A stretch of 64,000 nucleotides of DNA from positions 1 through 64,000 of the forward strand of contig JACKDR010000035.1 of assembly GCA_020633495.1 (NCBI GenBank), written 5' to 3'. This stretch comes from Kofleriaceae bacterium (GTDB taxonomy: Bacteria > Myxococcota_A > Polyangia > Haliangiales > Haliangiaceae). The position numbers and the translations under genes were made by a program. Within the stretch, counting starts at the first letter, position 1. Each line of letters begins with the position of its first letter. The notes below the pieces were generated by a model, which saw only the letters and a program-made list of their open reading frames with translations, was not told the origin of the DNA and searched no databases. Shown here in pieces: positions 54,315-64,000 of the stretch.

Positions 54315-54998
54315 TCAGCTCAGGTGCTCGTGGAAAAACCGCAGCGTGGTCGCCCACGCCTCGTCGGCCTGGGGGGTGTGGCGGAACTGGCTGCGCAGGC
54401 CGTGGCCGACCCCCGGGTAGACGTGGGCGTCGAGGCGGTCGCCGAGCTGGCGTGACAGGGCCTCGACCCGGCTGCGCGGGCACAGCACCTTGTCGTCGCC
54501 GCCGAAGTGGCCCTGGACGACGTGGCCGATCTCGGCGGCCTGGGCGTCGGGCAGGCCGCTGCCGCGCAGGCCGAACGAGTGGTGGAAGACCACCGGGGCC
54601 AGGACGTCGTCGCGCCGCGCCATCTGCAGCACGAAGCCGCCGGTGAGGCACATGCCGATCATGCCGAGCCGGCCGTTGCACGCGGGGTGGGCCTTGAGGA
54701 CGTCGAGCAGGCGGTGGATCTCGGCGACGTGCTCGCCGCCGCCGCGGTTGGCCAGCGCGTCCGACGAGAAGAAGAACTTCATGCAGTAGCGGCGCAGCCC
54801 CTGGGTGTAGAGGTCGGGCGCCATGACCAGGAAGCCCTCGCGCGCCAGGTGGCGGGCGTCGGCGCGGACCTGGCTGGTCAGGCCGAACAGCTCGTGCAGC
54901 AGCAGGACGCCGGGCCACGGCCCGTCGCCCTCGGGGCGGTAGTACTCGACGTCGATCGTGCGGCGACCGACCGCGGTGGCGACCAGCTCGGGCTGCAT
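54315..54998 (-). CDS. Dienelactone hydrolase family protein
   Basis: 227 residues, alpha/beta hydrolase fold. The nucleophile is Cys in GMCLTGG (G-x-C-x-G, the dienelactone hydrolase hallmark), with VLLLHELFGLTSQ at the oxyanion region, HFGGDDKVL (acid) and PGVGHGLR (His). It hydrolyses lactones or esters. The true substrate here is unknown. Confidence 0.88.
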   Translation of the reverse strand: MQPELVATAVGRRTIDVEYYRPEGDGPWPGVLLLHELFGLTSQVRADARHLAREGFLVMAPDLYTQGLRRYCMKFFFSSDALANRGGGEHVAEIHRLLDVLKAHPACNGRLGMIGMCLTGGFVLQMARRDDVLAPVVFHHSFGLRGSGLPDAQAAEIGHVVQGHFGGDDKVLCPRSRVEALSRQLGDRLDAHVYPGVGHGLRSQFRHTPQADEAWATTLRFFHEHLS

Positions 54999-55036
54999 CG
55001 TCGATGTCTATCACGGCGCGGCGGCCGGAGGCCGCG

Positions 55037-56209
55037 TCACGGTGACCGGGCGATCAGCGCCGCGGCGGCCAGGCCCGCGGCCGACGCCAGGCCGTAGATC
55101 GTCGGGTAGCCGGCGGCGCGGGCCACCGGACCCAGGCCGAACGCGGCGATCAGCACGCCGGCACCGAACGCGAACGTCGAGGTCGCGATCGCCCGGCTGC
55201 GGCGGCCACCGGCGCGCTCGACGATCATCGCCTGCAGCGTCGGGTAGTAGATGCCGTGGCACAGGCCGTAGACCAGGCCCACCACGACCAGCTGCCACGC
55301 CGCCGACAGCACGACCATGACGATCAGGATCGCGGCGTGGCCGACCAGCGCCGGCGTCGCGGCCTGGCGGCGGCCGACCCGGTCGGACAGCGCGCCCAGG
55401 AACAGCCGCGTCGACACCGCGGCGAGCACGTAGGGCACGAAGAAGTAGGTGGTGCGGCTGATGTGGACCTGGCGGGCGTAGTCGGCCAGGAACGTCCACA
55501 TCGCGCCGAACCCGATCGCCGCCAGCGCGGTCGCGGCCAGGACGTCGCGGGCGCTGCGCGGCGCGCGGTCGCCGTCGTCGTCGCTGCGCCGCACCGGCGG
55601 CAGCGCCAGCGCCACCACGGCGCCGCCGAGGCCGGCGATCGCGCCGACCCGGAACACCCAGGTCCAGCCGGCGAGGTCGCGCAGCGCCTCGCCGAGCGCC
55701 GGCCCGGCGGCCTGGGCGCTGAGGGTCAGGACGCCGGCGATGCCGAGCGCCTGGCCCAGGCGCGGCAGCGGCGCGCTCTCGGCGACGTAGGCGGCGGCGC
55801 CGACCAGCACCGCCGAGAAGCCGAGCCCCTGCAGCCCGCGCGCCGCGGCCAGCCCGGCGAACCCGGTCGACGCCTCGAAGACGACGCCGCCGATCGACGC
55901 CACGACGCAGCCCAGCGCCAGGGTCACGCCGTGGCCGACCCGCGCGGTGAGCCGGCCCGCGAGCAGGAACCCGGCCAGCGACGCCAGGTTGAACGTGCCC
56001 ATGATCTGGCCGATCGCCTGCTCGTCGAAGCCGCGCGCGCCCAGGTAGCGCGACGCCAGCACGAACATGTTGGGCAGCATCGCGCCCAGGAACAGCACCG
56101 CCGAGACGATCACCAGGCCGCGCGACCACAGGCGCGGCGGGACGGCGGACGACGGCACGTCGCCACTGTAGCCGAAGGCGCGCGCGGGTCGCGGGGTAAC
56201 GCGGTTCAC
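55037..56209 (-). CDS. MFS transporter
   Basis: 390 residues with about 12 hydrophobic helices. AGRLTARVGHGVTLALG near the first cytosolic loop and LGALSDRVGRRQAATPALV in the second half are the two MFS loop motifs (GxxxDRxGRR). The GTG at 56209 or one at 56158 may be the start. Substrate unknown. It lies between the dienelactone hydrolase and MBL genes, all minus strand. Confidence 0.88.
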   Translation of the reverse strand: MNRVTPRPARAFGYSGDVPSSAVPPRLWSRGLVIVSAVLFLGAMLPNMFVLASRYLGARGFDEQAIGQIMGTFNLASLAGFLLAGRLTARVGHGVTLALGCVVASIGGVVFEASTGFAGLAAARGLQGLGFSAVLVGAAAYVAESAPLPRLGQALGIAGVLTLSAQAAGPALGEALRDLAGWTWVFRVGAIAGLGGAVVALALPPVRRSDDDGDRAPRSARDVLAATALAAIGFGAMWTFLADYARQVHISRTTYFFVPYVLAAVSTRLFLGALSDRVGRRQAATPALVGHAAILIVMVVLSAAWQLVVVGLVYGLCHGIYYPTLQAMIVERAGGRRSRAIATSTFAFGAGVLIAAFGLGPVARAAGYPTIYGLASAAGLAAAALIARSP

Positions 56210-56236
56210 GGCGCGGCGCGGTCGACGCGCCGCGCG

Positions 56237-57340
56237 CTACAGCGACGGCAGCGCCGCGAACACCGGCGGCGCGCCCAGCACGACCGGCGCGCTGTCGTCG
56301 AGGATGATGTCGACCGAGCGCGCGTGGTCGCCGCGGACCCGCTCGACGACGGTGCCGTCGCCGGCGCCGTCCGCCGGCTCGCCGACGCCCTCGGAGTCGA
56401 GGCGCAGCGCCGGGCGCCGCACCTCGGCGCCGCGCGGCGCGACGAACACCTCGGACTCGCCGGGGGCCAGGATGCGGACGTGGGCGTCGAGGCCGCGATC
56501 GGCGACCAGCGCGCGCAGCCAGCGCAGCGGCTCGTCGACGCGCTCGTACGACATCGTGAACGCGCCGTGGTGGATCGGGATCAGCAGGCGGGCCCGCAGA
56601 TCCTCGAACGCGTACAGGGCGTCGAGCGGGCTCATGTGACGGTCGCGGAACGACCGCGGCCAGAACCCGCCGATCGGCAGGAGCGCGATGTCGGGCTCGT
56701 GGCGGGCGCCGACGTCGGCGAAGCCCGAGAACCAGCCGCCGTCGCCGCACAGGAACACGCTGGGGCCGCTGCCGCGGACCAGGTAGCACAGGCCGCGCGC
56801 CAGCGGCGCGTCGCCGTGGTTGAGCGGCGAGGTCGAGATGGTCACGCCGCGCAGCTCGAAGTCGGCGCCGGGCACGACCTCGATGACCCGCGCGAAGCCC
56901 AGCGACGACAGGAACCGGCCCGCGCCCTGCGGCACCACCACGGTGGCGGCGCGCGGCAGCCGGGCCAGCGTCGGCAGGTGCAGGTGGTCGCGGTGGGCGT
57001 GGCTGATCAGCACCAGGCCGACGTCGTCGAGATCGCCGGGCGCCAGCCCGGGCTCGACCGCGCGCCGCACCGCGCCGCACCAGCGCCCGAGCATGGGATC
57101 GAACGCGATCGCCAGCTCGGGGTAGCGGATCAGCGCGGTGGCGTGGCCGCCGAACGTGATCGCGATCTGCCCCGGCCCCGGCCGCGGCACCGGCGCGAAC
57201 GACGCCCGCGCCGGCGGCCGCAGCCAGCGGCCCAGCCAGTGCAGCAGCAGGCTCCGGTAGCGACGGACCCGGACCCGCCGGTGGAGCCGGTCGAGCTCGT
57301 CACGCCGCTGGAGCGCCAGCGACTCGGTCGGCCCGGTCAT
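56237..57340 (-). CDS. MBL-fold hydrolase, NAPE-PLD/UlaG-like
   Basis: 367 residues from the ATG at 57338-57340. ISHAHRDHLHLPTL gives the zinc His and Asp set. FGGHATALIRYPELAIAFDPML is the family start of the fold, and IPIHHGAFTMSYERVDEPL has the C-terminal His. It is the second member of the group in this window (compare 5980-6918). It converges with nothing and diverges from the GT39-like gene by about 100 bases. Confidence 0.86.
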   Translation of the reverse strand: MTGPTESLALQRRDELDRLHRRVRVRRYRSLLLHWLGRWLRPPARASFAPVPRPGPGQIAITFGGHATALIRYPELAIAFDPMLGRWCGAVRRAVEPGLAPGDLDDVGLVLISHAHRDHLHLPTLARLPRAATVVVPQGAGRFLSSLGFARVIEVVPGADFELRGVTISTSPLNHGDAPLARGLCYLVRGSGPSVFLCGDGGWFSGFADVGARHEPDIALLPIGGFWPRSFRDRHMSPLDALYAFEDLRARLLIPIHHGAFTMSYERVDEPLRWLRALVADRGLDAHVRILAPGESEVFVAPRGAEVRRPALRLDSEGVGEPADGAGDGTVVERVRGDHARSVDIILDDSAPVVLGAPPVFAALPSL

Positions 57341-57444
57341 GGGGCGACTGTGCCGGGCCCGGCGCCAGGGGGGCAAGATTTCGACGGCGGGGCCGGCCGG
57401 GGCGCCTTGAATCCGGGCCGCGCCGCCCGTACCGTGGCGCTTCC

Positions 57445-59895
57445 GTGACGCTGTCGAGCCTGCTCCGCACCGTGCGCCGCCCTGCCCTGGCCCCGCTGTG
57501 GGCCCTGCTGCTGGGCCTGCTGGTCGTGGTGCCGTTCCTGGGCTCGCCCGGGCTGTGGGAGCCCCAGGAGATGAAGGTCGCGGACGACGCGCTGGCGCGC
57601 GCCGACCAGGCCAAGGGCACCACGCCGCCGGTCAAGAAGCCGCCGCCCAACGCCGGCTGCCCCAAGGAGGCGCGCGGCGACGACGGCCCGCGCACCCTGA
57701 CCCCGCGCCTGGCGGCGTGGGGCGCGTCGACCTTCGGCTCGGCCGAGGGCGACATGCGGCTGCCGGTGGCGGCGATGGGCGTCCTGTGCCTGCTCGCCAT
57801 CTTCGGCCTGGGCAGCCGCCTCGCCGGCCCGCGCGCCGGGCTGATCGCGGCCGCGATCGGCGCGTCGTTCCCGCTGCTGGTGCTGCAGAGCCGGCAGCTG
57901 ACCTCCGACATCGGCACCGCGGCCGGCGCGTCGCTGCTGGTCTACGGCCTGGTCGCGGCGTCGCGGCCGGCGAAGTGGCCGTGGGCGATCCCGGACCTGC
58001 TGCTGTCGGCGATCGCGGTCGCGCTCGGCGGCCTGCTCGCGTTCTGGGGCGGCGGCGCGTTCCTCGGATTGCTGCCGGCGCTGGCCGCGGTCGGCATGGC
58101 CGCCAGCGGCGTGGTCGCGCTGGGCGCGCTGGCCCGCCTGGTCGGCCAGGTGCCGCTGCACCTGCTGGCCCGCACCGAGTGGGGCCGGCCGTGGACGATC
58201 GGCCGGGTCCGGCCCTACCGCGACGCCGCCGGGCTGCGCGGCCACGACGCCGCGACCGCGGTGGTCGCGCTGCTGGCGCGGCTCGCCGTCGCGGTCGTGC
58301 TGATCGTGCTGTTCGTCCAGATCTACGACGTCCACAACCCGGTGCCCAACAGCCGCCAGATCCTCGGCAAGAGCATCGTGCCGCGCGACTGCTGGTCGCA
58401 GGCGCTGGGCGGGCTGTGGCGCTTCGACGACGACCTGCGCTCGACCTACGACTCGATGTTCGAGCACGCGGGCTTCGGCATGTTCCCGTGGGGCGCGCTG
58501 GCGCCGGTGGCGCTGCTCGGCCTCAGCCTCGGCCTGGTCGGCGACGACCGCCGCTACGCCGGCCGGATCACCCTGGCGTGGGCGGCGCTGGCCTGGCTGA
58601 CCGGGACGATCTTCGAGCGCAAGGTCGGCTTCGCGATCTACGCCGGCTTCCCGGCGTGCGCGGTGGCGATCGCGATCTGGCTCGACAGCGTGCTGGCGCG
58701 CCGCGCCGCGATCGAGGCGGCGGGCCCCGACGCCGGCGCCGACGCGGCGCGGGCGCTGCGCATGGAGTCGCGGCTGGCCGGCATGTGGGCGCTGCTCGGG
58801 ATGATCGTGCTGGGCAAGGACCTGCAAGGCTTCCCCGAGAAGCTGACGTCGCTGCTGGTCGGCGCCGACCAGATCAAGGTGACGCTGGCGGCGGCGACCA
58901 AGTCGCTGCCGTTGATCGTCGCGATCTGCAACGGCGGCGCGCTGGCCGCCGGGCTGTGGCTGTGGCGGCCGCGCTGGCAGCGCGACGCCGCGACGCCGCC
59001 GCGGGTCGGCCGCGCCCAGGCGCTGTGGCTGCTGCTGCGCCGCCGCGGCGTCGAGGTCGCGATCGTCCTGGCCGCCCTCACCGGCGTGTTCTGGGCCCAG
59101 GTGTGGCAGCGCGGCCTGTCCAAGCGGCTGTCGTCGAAGCACATCTTCGCGGTCTACCGCGACCTCCGCCACTCGGGCGACGTCCTCGGCGTCATGGGCG
59201 ACATGGGCAACGCGCCCCGCTACTACGCCGACGGCGACTACGAGACGATCAAGGGCCGCGACGGCCTGATCGCGTTCCTCGACCGGCCCGAGCGCGCGTT
59301 CGCGATGGTGCCGGGCAGCGAGCTGTGCGCGGTGCACCGCGCGTTCGCCGGCAAGCCGTACTACGTGCTCGACGACAGCAACGCGCGGTTCCTGCTGATG
59401 TCGAACAAGGTCGACGGCGCGGTCGACAAGAACCCGCTGTCGAAGGCGATCCTGCGCAGCGAGCCCGAGGGCATCAAGACCCGGTTCTCGGCGACCTTCG
59501 ACGATCGCATCGAGCTGATCGGCTACAGCATGCCGAAGGCGGTCGAGAACCGGTCGAAGTTCACGATGACGCTGTTCTTCAAGGTGCTCAAGCCGGTGCC
59601 GGGCGCGTGGAAGATCTTCGTCCACTTCGACGGCAAGGGCCTGCGGTTCCAGGGCGACCACGCGCCGATCCGCGAGCGCTGCGCGACCTCGTACTGGCAG
59701 GAGGGCGACTACATCGTCGACACCTTCGAGGTCGAGGCCGGCGACATCACGTTCGAGCCCGGCAACTACCAGGCGCGCATCGGGTTCTTCACCGGCTCGG
59801 CGCCGAACTGGAAGAACATGAAGGTCACGCAGGCCCCGGCGGGCGCCAAGGACGACGCCGACCGGGTGCTGATCGGGACGATCGCCCTGCAGTGA
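57445..59895 (+). CDS. GT39/ArnT-like membrane glycosyltransferase
   Basis: 816 residues. A cytoplasm-to-periplasm GT-C fold with about 11 hydrophobic segments. After the first helix comes LWEPQEMKVADDALA, the acidic loop site of PMT/ArnT enzymes (WEPQE in place of WDPDE). The C-terminal ~250 residues are a soluble periplasmic domain (MGDMGNAPRYYADGDYE ... IFVHFDGKGLRFQGDH). It should transfer a sugar from a polyprenyl-phosphate donor to an envelope acceptor. A donor could come from the GT2 at 53520 (inference). Confidence 0.8.
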   Translation: MTLSSLLRTVRRPALAPLWALLLGLLVVVPFLGSPGLWEPQEMKVADDALARADQAKGTTPPVKKPPPNAGCPKEARGDDGPRTLTPRLAAWGASTFGSAEGDMRLPVAAMGVLCLLAIFGLGSRLAGPRAGLIAAAIGASFPLLVLQSRQLTSDIGTAAGASLLVYGLVAASRPAKWPWAIPDLLLSAIAVALGGLLAFWGGGAFLGLLPALAAVGMAASGVVALGALARLVGQVPLHLLARTEWGRPWTIGRVRPYRDAAGLRGHDAATAVVALLARLAVAVVLIVLFVQIYDVHNPVPNSRQILGKSIVPRDCWSQALGGLWRFDDDLRSTYDSMFEHAGFGMFPWGALAPVALLGLSLGLVGDDRRYAGRITLAWAALAWLTGTIFERKVGFAIYAGFPACAVAIAIWLDSVLARRAAIEAAGPDAGADAARALRMESRLAGMWALLGMIVLGKDLQGFPEKLTSLLVGADQIKVTLAAATKSLPLIVAICNGGALAAGLWLWRPRWQRDAATPPRVGRAQALWLLLRRRGVEVAIVLAALTGVFWAQVWQRGLSKRLSSKHIFAVYRDLRHSGDVLGVMGDMGNAPRYYADGDYETIKGRDGLIAFLDRPERAFAMVPGSELCAVHRAFAGKPYYVLDDSNARFLLMSNKVDGAVDKNPLSKAILRSEPEGIKTRFSATFDDRIELIGYSMPKAVENRSKFTMTLFFKVLKPVPGAWKIFVHFDGKGLRFQGDHAPIRERCATSYWQEGDYIVDTFEVEAGDITFEPGNYQARIGFFTGSAPNWKNMKVTQAPAGAKDDADRVLIGTIALQ

Positions 59896-59928
59896 CGACC
59901 CGCTTGCGCCGCGATCCGACCTCGGGCT

Positions 59929-60525
59929 ATGACGGCCGCAGATCGGCTCGAGATGACGCAGGCCAAGCGACACGACACCGGCGCGCCGGTGGCCCGGGAC
60001 CTCGGCGAGGTCCACGAGGCTGGCGACGCCGCTGACCTCGGCGGCGACGACCGCCGCGCCGCGCCGCGCGTGCTGGTCGACCTCGAGGTCGACTACCGCC
60101 ACGAGGACAACTTCCTCTTCGCGTACATCACCGACCTGTCGGCGACCGGCATCTTCATCCGCACGACCACGCCGGAGCCGTCGGGGACCCACCTGAACCT
60201 GCGCTTCACGCCGCCGCCGCCGCCGTCGCGGCGCCAGCTCCAGGCCCTGCTGGCCGACGCCGAGCGGGACGGCGACGGCGAGGACGGCGACGGCGACGGC
60301 GACGCCGACCTCGACCTCGACCTCGACCTCGAGATCACCGACACCCGCGAGCTGGCCTTCGACCTGCCGCTCGAGCTCGAGGGCGAGGTCATCTGGGTCA
60401 ACGCCTACCGGCCCGGCGCGCGCGACAACCTCGCGCCCGGCATGGGGATCCGGTTCCTCGGGCTCGACGACGACACCAAGCACCGGCTCTACGAGCTGGT
60501 CCGGCGCATCGCCTACCTGACCTGA
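59929..60525 (+). CDS. PilZ-domain protein with acidic insert
   Basis: 198 residues. RRAAPRVLVDLEVDYR is the c-di-GMP-binding start, and DLSATGIFIR follows as in the TIGR02266-type PilZ fold common in myxobacteria. A GDGEDGDGDGD run then LDLDLDLE interrupts the domain between strands. It ends with the PilZ strand MGIRFLGL. Probably a c-di-GMP effector for motility or exopolysaccharide; partner unknown. Either ATG 59929 or 59953 may be the start. Confidence 0.8.
   Translation: MTAADRLEMTQAKRHDTGAPVARDLGEVHEAGDAADLGGDDRRAAPRVLVDLEVDYRHEDNFLFAYITDLSATGIFIRTTTPEPSGTHLNLRFTPPPPPSRRQLQALLADAERDGDGEDGDGDGDADLDLDLDLEITDTRELAFDLPLELEGEVIWVNAYRPGARDNLAPGMGIRFLGLDDDTKHRLYELVRRIAYLT
60268..60333 (+). 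repeat. Acidic-tract microsatellite in the PilZ gene
   Basis: Runs of gacggc then gacctc units, in-frame, code for (DG)n and (DL)n. Such 6-base repeats gain or lose copies without breaking the frame. Confidence 0.7.
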
Positions 60526-60608
60526 CCCGGCGGCGCCGCCGCGCGCCCGGCCGCGGTTATGCGAGGGCCGGCGAGCACGCGCCCGGCGCTTCGTCGTAGA
60601 GTCCGGTC

Positions 60609-61901
60609 ATGCCGATCGTCTGTGGCACCGACCTCTCCGAGCTGTCCCACGAGGCGCTCCGGGCGGCGATCGCGATCGCGAGCCGCCGCGGTGACCGCGA
60701 GGTCCACCTGGTCCACGTCCTCGACGACGAGATCGCCCACGACGCCAGCGACGCGACGCTGACCAAGCTGGTCGACACCGCGCGCGATCGCCTCGAGGCC
60801 GACGCCGCGCGGCTCGCCGCCGGCACCGACGTCACGGTGCGCACCGACGTGCTGGTCGGCCGCAGCCACGACGCCCTGCTCGCCCTCGCCGAGACCGAGG
60901 ACGCCGAGCTCCTGGTCGTGACCTCCAAGGGCCACGGCAACTCGCCGCTGCGGCGGCTCGGCGGCGTCTCGGAGCGCATCGCCGCGGCCGCGACCGTGCC
61001 GGTGCTGGTGGTCCGCGACGCCGAGCCGCTGGTGGCGTGGGCGCGCGGCGAGCGCGCGCTGCGGGTGCTGGTCGGCGTCGACGACTCCGCGGCGTGCCAG
61101 GGCGCGCTGCAGCTGGTCAAGTCGATCCGCCGGGTCGGCCCGGTCGACGTCGTCGTCGGCCACGTCTACTTCCCCGACGAGGCCTACCGCCGCTACGGCC
61201 TCAAGAACACCTCGATGGTCGAGGCCACGCCCGAGCTCGAGCGCCTCTTGACCCGCGACCTGACCCGCCGGCTCGGCGACGTCCCCGGCTCCGGCGAGAT
61301 CGTCGTGCGGCCGCGGCTCGGGGTCGGCCGCGTCGGCGACCACATGCTCGAGCTGGCCGACGCCGAGCACGTCGACCTCGTCGTCGTCGGCACCCACCGC
61401 AAGGCCGGCCTGCGCCGGCTGTCGTCGGTGTCGTCGCTGATCCTCCACGACGCCAAGCAGTCGGTCGTGGTCGTGCCGCTGTCGCCGGACTCGGCGGTCG
61501 ACGAGGTGCCGGTGTTCCGCGTCGCGGTGGTCGCGACCGACCGCTCGGCGTTCGGCAACCTGGCGGTGCCCTACGGCTACACGCTGGTCGGCGATCGCGG
61601 CGAGGTCCACCTGATCCACGTCGTCGAGGACGAGGGCGCCGCCGAGGACGCCGAGGTCGTCGCCGAGCTGCTCGAGCTGGCGCCGCCGTCGCGCATGGGC
61701 GTGACCACCCGCGCCCACGTCGTCCACGGCGACGACCCGGCGCGCACGATCGCCGAGACCGCCGAGCGCCTCGGCGCCGACGTCGTCGTCGTCGCCTCGC
61801 ACGGCCGCAGCGGCATCTCGCGCGCGCTGGTCGGCTCGGTCGCCGACAAGCTGATGCGGGCGTGCAAGCGCCCGGTGCTGGTGCTGCGCCCGGTGGCGTG
61901 A
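60609..61901 (+). CDS. Universal stress protein, three tandem Usp domains
   Basis: 430 residues in three Usp folds: about 1-138 (ending TVPVLVVRD), 149-290 (RVLVGVDDS...SVVVVPLSP) and 299-430 (VAVVATDRS ... RPVLVLRPV). The ATP-binding loop G-x2-G-x9-G-S/T is best kept in the last domain (SHGRSGISRALVGSVADK) and degenerate in the others. Stand-alone Usp proteins are usual; three copies in one chain are uncommon. Cytoplasmic. Confidence 0.9.
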   Translation: MPIVCGTDLSELSHEALRAAIAIASRRGDREVHLVHVLDDEIAHDASDATLTKLVDTARDRLEADAARLAAGTDVTVRTDVLVGRSHDALLALAETEDAELLVVTSKGHGNSPLRRLGGVSERIAAAATVPVLVVRDAEPLVAWARGERALRVLVGVDDSAACQGALQLVKSIRRVGPVDVVVGHVYFPDEAYRRYGLKNTSMVEATPELERLLTRDLTRRLGDVPGSGEIVVRPRLGVGRVGDHMLELADAEHVDLVVVGTHRKAGLRRLSSVSSLILHDAKQSVVVVPLSPDSAVDEVPVFRVAVVATDRSAFGNLAVPYGYTLVGDRGEVHLIHVVEDEGAAEDAEVVAELLELAPPSRMGVTTRAHVVHGDDPARTIAETAERLGADVVVVASHGRSGISRALVGSVADKLMRACKRPVLVLRPVA

Positions 61902-61917
61902 CGCCGCGGCCGCCGCG

Positions 61918-62136
61918 CTACTCGCGGTCGCCGCCGGGGTTGACCGACTCGGCGCCGCCGCCGGCCTGGTCGGCCGGCTCGCTGATGCGGAACTCCTCGT
62001 CGATCCAGCGCCCGAGATCGATCAGCTGGCACCGCGACGAGCAGAACGGGAAGACCTTGGTGCGACGCCCGGCGGCGGCCTCGACGGGGCCCCGGCAGGT
62101 GGGGCACTTCAGCTGGCTCCGTGATGTCGCGGTCAT
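61918..62136 (-). CDS. yacG: DNA gyrase inhibitor YacG family zinc protein
   Basis: 72 residues. CPTCRGPVE and later FCSSRCQLIDLGRWIDEEFRI give the four-Cys zinc site and the family-specific LIDLGRW motif. It binds gyrase B and lowers its activity in E. coli. A GGAGG site precedes the ATG. It follows the sigma-54 regulator on the minus strand. Confidence 0.92.
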   Translation of the reverse strand: MTATSRSQLKCPTCRGPVEAAAGRRTKVFPFCSSRCQLIDLGRWIDEEFRISEPADQAGGGAESVNPGGDRE

Positions 62137-62176
62137 CTCGCCTCGCCTCCAGGTCGCGCGGTCGTCGAGCCGGCCC

Positions 62177-63739
<1,563 letters not shown>

Positions 63740-63834
63740 GGCGCGTGACTATAGCCGACGGGAACCAGCGCCGCGACCGGCGGACGCGATGCTTTCGCGC
63801 GTGATCGCGACGACGTCGTCACCGGGCCTCGGAC

Positions 63835-64000
63835 CTAGGTCGACCACCGACCGTCGTCGGTCCGGCGCGCGCGGCCGTCGCGCTCGAGCTTGACCAGGTG
63901 CGCCAGCAGCGACCGCTCGGCCAGGCCCCACAGCGCCGCCGGCGTGTCGGCGTAGGCGACCGCGACCAGCGCCGACGCGGTCGCGACGCCCGCGTCGGCG
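63835..64000 (-). CDS. Partial gene: C-terminal winged helix of a probable MBL-fold hydrolase
   Basis: The last 54 codons only; the gene runs off the right edge. The segment AYADTPAALWGLAERSLLAHLVKLERDGRARR is the winged-helix tail typical of LACTB2-type MBL enzymes, where LLAHLxKLExxGR is recurrent. Its TAG stop is at 63835-63837, about 95 bases upstream of the sigma-54 regulator start on the same strand. Confidence 0.6.
   Translation of the reverse strand, partial: ADAGVATASALVAVAYADTPAALWGLAERSLLAHLVKLERDGRARRTDDGRWST

Noticed and set aside
57337..60483. Open minus-strand frame of over 1000 codons opposite the GT39-like gene
   Set aside because: Arg/Gln/His-rich shadow without domains; the opposite strand has coherent helices and a ribosome-bound start.

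Overview
The window is a gene-dense, very GC-rich (over 70% by eye) chromosomal stretch from a bacterium that looks like a member of the Myxococcota, plausibly Polyangia/Haliangiales-like. This is inferred from gene content, not from a marker-gene search. The signs are two Hanks-type Ser/Thr kinases with membrane anchors and extracellular sensor tails, an OmpA protein with thrombospondin type-3 repeats, Cys-rich and other lipoproteins with long linkers, PilZ and sigma-54 regulators, and many GTG starts with ATGA/GTGA gene overlaps. I see no rRNA, tRNA, CRISPR array, complete transposase or prophage.

Layout. 1-4.1 kb (minus): a TPR protein, a PEGA-domain kinase and an antistasin-like lipoprotein. 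4.2-5.3 kb: a conserved unknown gene, then a repeat-filled convergent gap. 5.3-9.7 kb: a LysE exporter, a metallo-beta-lactamase (MBL) fold hydrolase, and a four-gene minus-strand unit (class III aminotransferase, two CDP-alcohol phosphotransferases, a small membrane protein) that looks like a phospholipid headgroup pathway. 9.9-17.4 kb: metallophosphoesterase, Memo protein, a frameshifted rhomboid protease, DUF3052, a cytochrome/outer-membrane pair, ferrochelatase and a guanidino-group enzyme. 17.6-24.9 kb: OmpA/TSP3, Trm112, and a housekeeping block prs-rplY-pth-rpsF-rpsR-rplI-dnaB with clear terminators. 24.9-30.2 kb: a second kinase, then a tightly overlapping nucleoside-salvage operon (deoC-deoA-punA-cdd) that ends in a MITE-like insertion. 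30.5-37.6 kb: an amidohydrolase, a ferritin-like protein, an ABC-2 exporter, a lipoprotein, and an XdhC/MocA molybdenum-cofactor module that appears split by a frameshift.

37.6-50.6 kb: a REC-PilZ-STAS-zinc-ribbon protein, a TerB protein, a HAD phosphatase, and a small helix-turn-helix gene facing a palindrome-rich gap. Next come three secreted proteins in a row (S55 protease, beta-propeller, metallophosphatase), tandem paralogous lipoproteins and RNase HI. 50.6-52.5 kb: an AbiE-type (type IV) toxin-antitoxin pair with a perfect 19-bp palindrome in its promoter. This is the clearest accessory island. 52.5-60 kb: polysaccharide deacetylase, a DPM-like GT2, dienelactone hydrolase, an MFS transporter, a second MBL hydrolase, a GT39-like membrane glycosyltransferase and a PilZ protein, probably serving envelope glycan work. 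60-64 kb: a triple universal stress protein, YacG, a PocR-AAA+-Fis sigma-54 activator and the 3' end of a probable MBL hydrolase.

All calls rest on reading translated sequence and motifs; no database search was possible.
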